This document shows, one piece after another, positions 40,000 through 41,913 of a stretch of 41,913 nt of DNA. Source of the DNA: Deltaproteobacteria bacterium. GTDB lineage: Bacteria > Desulfobacterota > DSM-4660 > Desulfatiglandales > HGW-15. Under the pieces are notes generated by a model. That model was given only the letters and a program-made list of their open reading frames with translations. It did not search any database and was not told the origin of the DNA. The first letter of the stretch is position 1. Every line of letters starts with the position of its first letter. Both the position numbers and the translations under genes were made by a program. The stretch lies in NCBI GenBank assembly GCA_019310485.1, contig JAFDEF010000045.1, forward strand, positions 1 to 41,913. The letters are read 5' to 3'.

Positions 40000-41562
40000 A
40001 TGAGCCGTGATCTAGATGAAATTCTAAAGCAGGTCTGGCCCAGGGTGAGAAAAAAGCACCTTTTCCCCGAGCTTCCCAACCCTGAAATGGGAGGAGGCGA
40101 AAGTTCGGTGGGCCTTGACATCAGAGCGAAAAAGATCTTCATCTCAAGAGAATTCGTCTCCGAGATGTCTCCAGCCCTTGATACAGAAAAGGTTATCGAG
40201 GGCTTGCTGGATCATGCTGTCTCTCACTACTTGTCGTGCCCCTGGGATTTTGCCACGCATCTGAAGCTCTATGCGAAAGCTAAGGATGTGCTGAAAAACA
40301 AAGACATGGCCCTCAAGGCCACCGATTATTTCATGGACGTGGTAGCAGACACTCATTGTGTGAGCCGCAAGGATACCCCGATCCCCAAAATATACGGGAG
40401 TGCGAAAAAGGGAGGCGCACTTGACGAAGCTATTCATGCTCTCTACCAGAGGATCTGGGGACTTGATTTGGGTGTCAAGGGATATGAGGAAATCTCCAGA
40501 AAGCTCTCCCGAATCCCGTATCTGGATCGCAACACCTGGCAGGAGAGTATCAGGCGCTTTTCAAAGGCCGTCAAGTTTCTGTTGGAAATGGAAGAAGATC
40601 TGGGGGGCACTGACGGGCAGAGCCCTATGGGGAGCCACAGTCTTCAGCAGTATTCTTCACAGGAGCTGGAGGAGGGTCTTAAGGACCTGGCCCTCGAGGT
40701 GGGCACTCCTTACGAGTTTAAGAAAATAGTTCAGGATTTCGAAGATGAAATTCTGCAGGCAACTCAAGCCGGCGGTGAGGCAATGGGCTTGGGCCCAGGC
40801 CAGGGCCTGGATGCGGATACCATTTACTATATGAAGCTCGCAGAGAACTACTTGCTTCCCATACGCAAGCTTCCGATGGAGAAAAGCGGTTCCCTTTATC
40901 CACATCACCACACCCCGTGGGAGGTTGGAAAACCATACCAAGAGATTGATCCCTGGACCAGCTTTGGAAAAATCATGCCTGGCATAACACAGACATGGCA
41001 GCGCTTCGAAGGAGAAGTTTTCGGCAAGGGGGAAGGAACTCCGGACTGCATTATTCTAATTGATTCTTCCGGTAGCATGACAGATCCAAAGCAGCATCTC
41101 TCCCATGCAGTACTTGGGGCAGGGTGTGCCAGCGACGCATATCTTAGAAATGATGCACAGGTGGCTGTGTATAATTTTAGCGATGCCAGGTCAGGGGGAC
41201 AAAAAATACTTTCCTATTCCAGGTCTCGAAAAATGATTTACAGAACGCTTTGTCATTACTTTGGGGGAGGCACCAGGCTCTTGGTTGAGAAAATAGATGG
41301 CCTCCAGACTGACAAGGTGCCCGACATCTTTCTCATAACGGATATGCAGATCACCAATCTGGAGAACCTTATCCAGTATTTTAATGATTGCAAAAACAGG
41401 GTGACCGCTGTTCACATCGGGGATAATAAACATGTCAAGAACTTCCGCAGCGCAATGGCATTGCGAAAAAATGTAGAGATCTATGCTGTGGAAAAAAAGG
41501 AAGACATTCCTAGGATCGTACTGGGCAAGGTCAAGGACTACCTTTACAGTCCCGGGAGCTAG
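40000..41562 (+). CDS. VWA-domain protein with degenerate HxxxH metallopeptidase-like N domain
   Basis: The 520-aa protein has an intact MIDAS: DSSGS (Asp355, Ser357, Ser359), Thr425 (GGGTRL) and Asp448 (LITDMQI), so Mg binding is expected. The N-terminal half has LLDHAVSHYL (His72, His76): an HxxxH as in the DUF2201-like metallopeptidase domain often fused to VWA, but with Ala where the catalytic Glu should be. Cys80 follows closely. It should be the target or adaptor of the MoxR ATPase. The start follows the GXGXG stop by 14 bases. Confidence 0.92.
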   Translation: MSRDLDEILKQVWPRVRKKHLFPELPNPEMGGGESSVGLDIRAKKIFISREFVSEMSPALDTEKVIEGLLDHAVSHYLSCPWDFATHLKLYAKAKDVLKNKDMALKATDYFMDVVADTHCVSRKDTPIPKIYGSAKKGGALDEAIHALYQRIWGLDLGVKGYEEISRKLSRIPYLDRNTWQESIRRFSKAVKFLLEMEEDLGGTDGQSPMGSHSLQQYSSQELEEGLKDLALEVGTPYEFKKIVQDFEDEILQATQAGGEAMGLGPGQGLDADTIYYMKLAENYLLPIRKLPMEKSGSLYPHHHTPWEVGKPYQEIDPWTSFGKIMPGITQTWQRFEGEVFGKGEGTPDCIILIDSSGSMTDPKQHLSHAVLGAGCASDAYLRNDAQVAVYNFSDARSGGQKILSYSRSRKMIYRTLCHYFGGGTRLLVEKIDGLQTDKVPDIFLITDMQITNLENLIQYFNDCKNRVTAVHIGDNKHVKNFRSAMALRKNVEIYAVEKKEDIPRIVLGKVKDYLYSPGS

Positions 41563-41659
41563 ACCCTCGAGACTTTTGCAAAATGCCCACTTTTGCCCAA
41601 TCTCTGCGTCAGACTCAAATTTTTTACCAGCCTGAGATAATGCCATATGACACAATTAC

Positions 41660-41748
41660 AGGCGGACGAGGGTTCAATTCCCCGCCCCTTGGGGCGTTAA
41701 GAAAATTTCCGATTGATACCCTGTCCGCTTGCGGAGGGGTAGTTAATT
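41660..41748 (+). repeat. Dispersed palindromic repeat, copy 7
   Basis: One GGCGGACGAG unit, then GGGTTCAATTCCCCG, CGCCCCTTGGGGCG, AAGAAAATTTCCGATTGATA and CTGTCCGC-TT-GCGGAGGGG, with a few arm changes. It ends with GTAGTTAATT as copies 3 and 4 do. The flanks 41563-41659 and 41749-41913 hold no gene that I can support; 41570-41650 resembles other intergenic repeat sequence (TTTTGCAAAATGCCC). Confidence 0.9.
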
Positions 41749-41913
41749 TCCAACAGGTCCGCTGGACTTACATTACGCCATGTTTTAGGGCGTTAAGTTA
41801 AGGGCTATGTTGCATACTGCACCTCTTTTATAGTGTGAGAACCTGTAAAGTGGGCGTTCATTTTCAACTTGGGAACGCGATTTACTAATCCAGGGCCAGG
41901 ATCGTCGTAGAGG

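Overview
The window is about 42 kb of a medium-GC (just under 50 percent by eye) bacterial chromosome. The gene set suggests an anaerobic member of the Desulfobacterota (the former Deltaproteobacteria): a corrinoid/iron-sulfur reductive-dehalogenase-like protein next to a phenylacetate-CoA-ligase-like enzyme, a B12-binding-type radical SAM protein, a PilZ protein, a dual-BON lipoprotein, an Aap-type amino-acid ABC transporter and an anaerobe-type MoxR/VWA cassette. The taxon is inferred from gene content and no rRNA or tRNA gene is present to confirm it. No CRISPR array and no complete insertion sequence was seen.

Layout. 1-114: 3' end (domains V and VI) of a group II intron. 225-4624: small conserved proteins, a Crp/Fnr regulator, a coiled-coil OmpA-domain envelope protein and a patatin-like lipase. 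4625-5479: no convincing protein gene, but a promoter-to-terminator unit that looks like a ~200-nt small RNA, then a 132-bp element with 18-bp terminal inverted repeats. 5480-12084: PilZ protein, BON lipoprotein, DUF1848 protein, GNAT, HAD phosphatase, two alpha/beta hydrolases, a cysteine hydrolase and a small lipoprotein. 12366-16180: promoter, attenuator-like leader with a 6-codon ORF, then a coupled FecCD-type permease / ATPase / binding-protein operon with a methyltransferase. 16224-18746 (minus): radical SAM, RRM protein and SlyD-type isomerase. 19486-22214 (minus): dehalogenase-like protein, CoA-ligase-like protein and a 58-residue protein coupled to it. 22978-24384: pentapeptide-repeat protein. 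24404-28883 (minus): aapJQMP. 29241-31190: class IV aminotransferase and DUF72 protein. 31842-37406: BMP-type nucleoside-like uptake operon containing a phosphoribosyltransferase. 37950-41562: three-gene cassette of a MoxR-like AAA+ ATPase with a Cys/His-rich segment, a GXGXG beta-helix protein and a VWA protein with a degenerate HxxxH motif.

At least seven copies of one ~90-140 bp palindromic repeat lie between genes, in both orientations. Copies sit inside the aap operon and on both sides of the BMP gene.

The strongest candidates for undescribed biology are the MoxR/GXGXG/VWA cassette, the attenuator and mini-ORF in front of the metal-type ABC transporter, the orphan small RNA, and the repeat family with its T-arm-like core.
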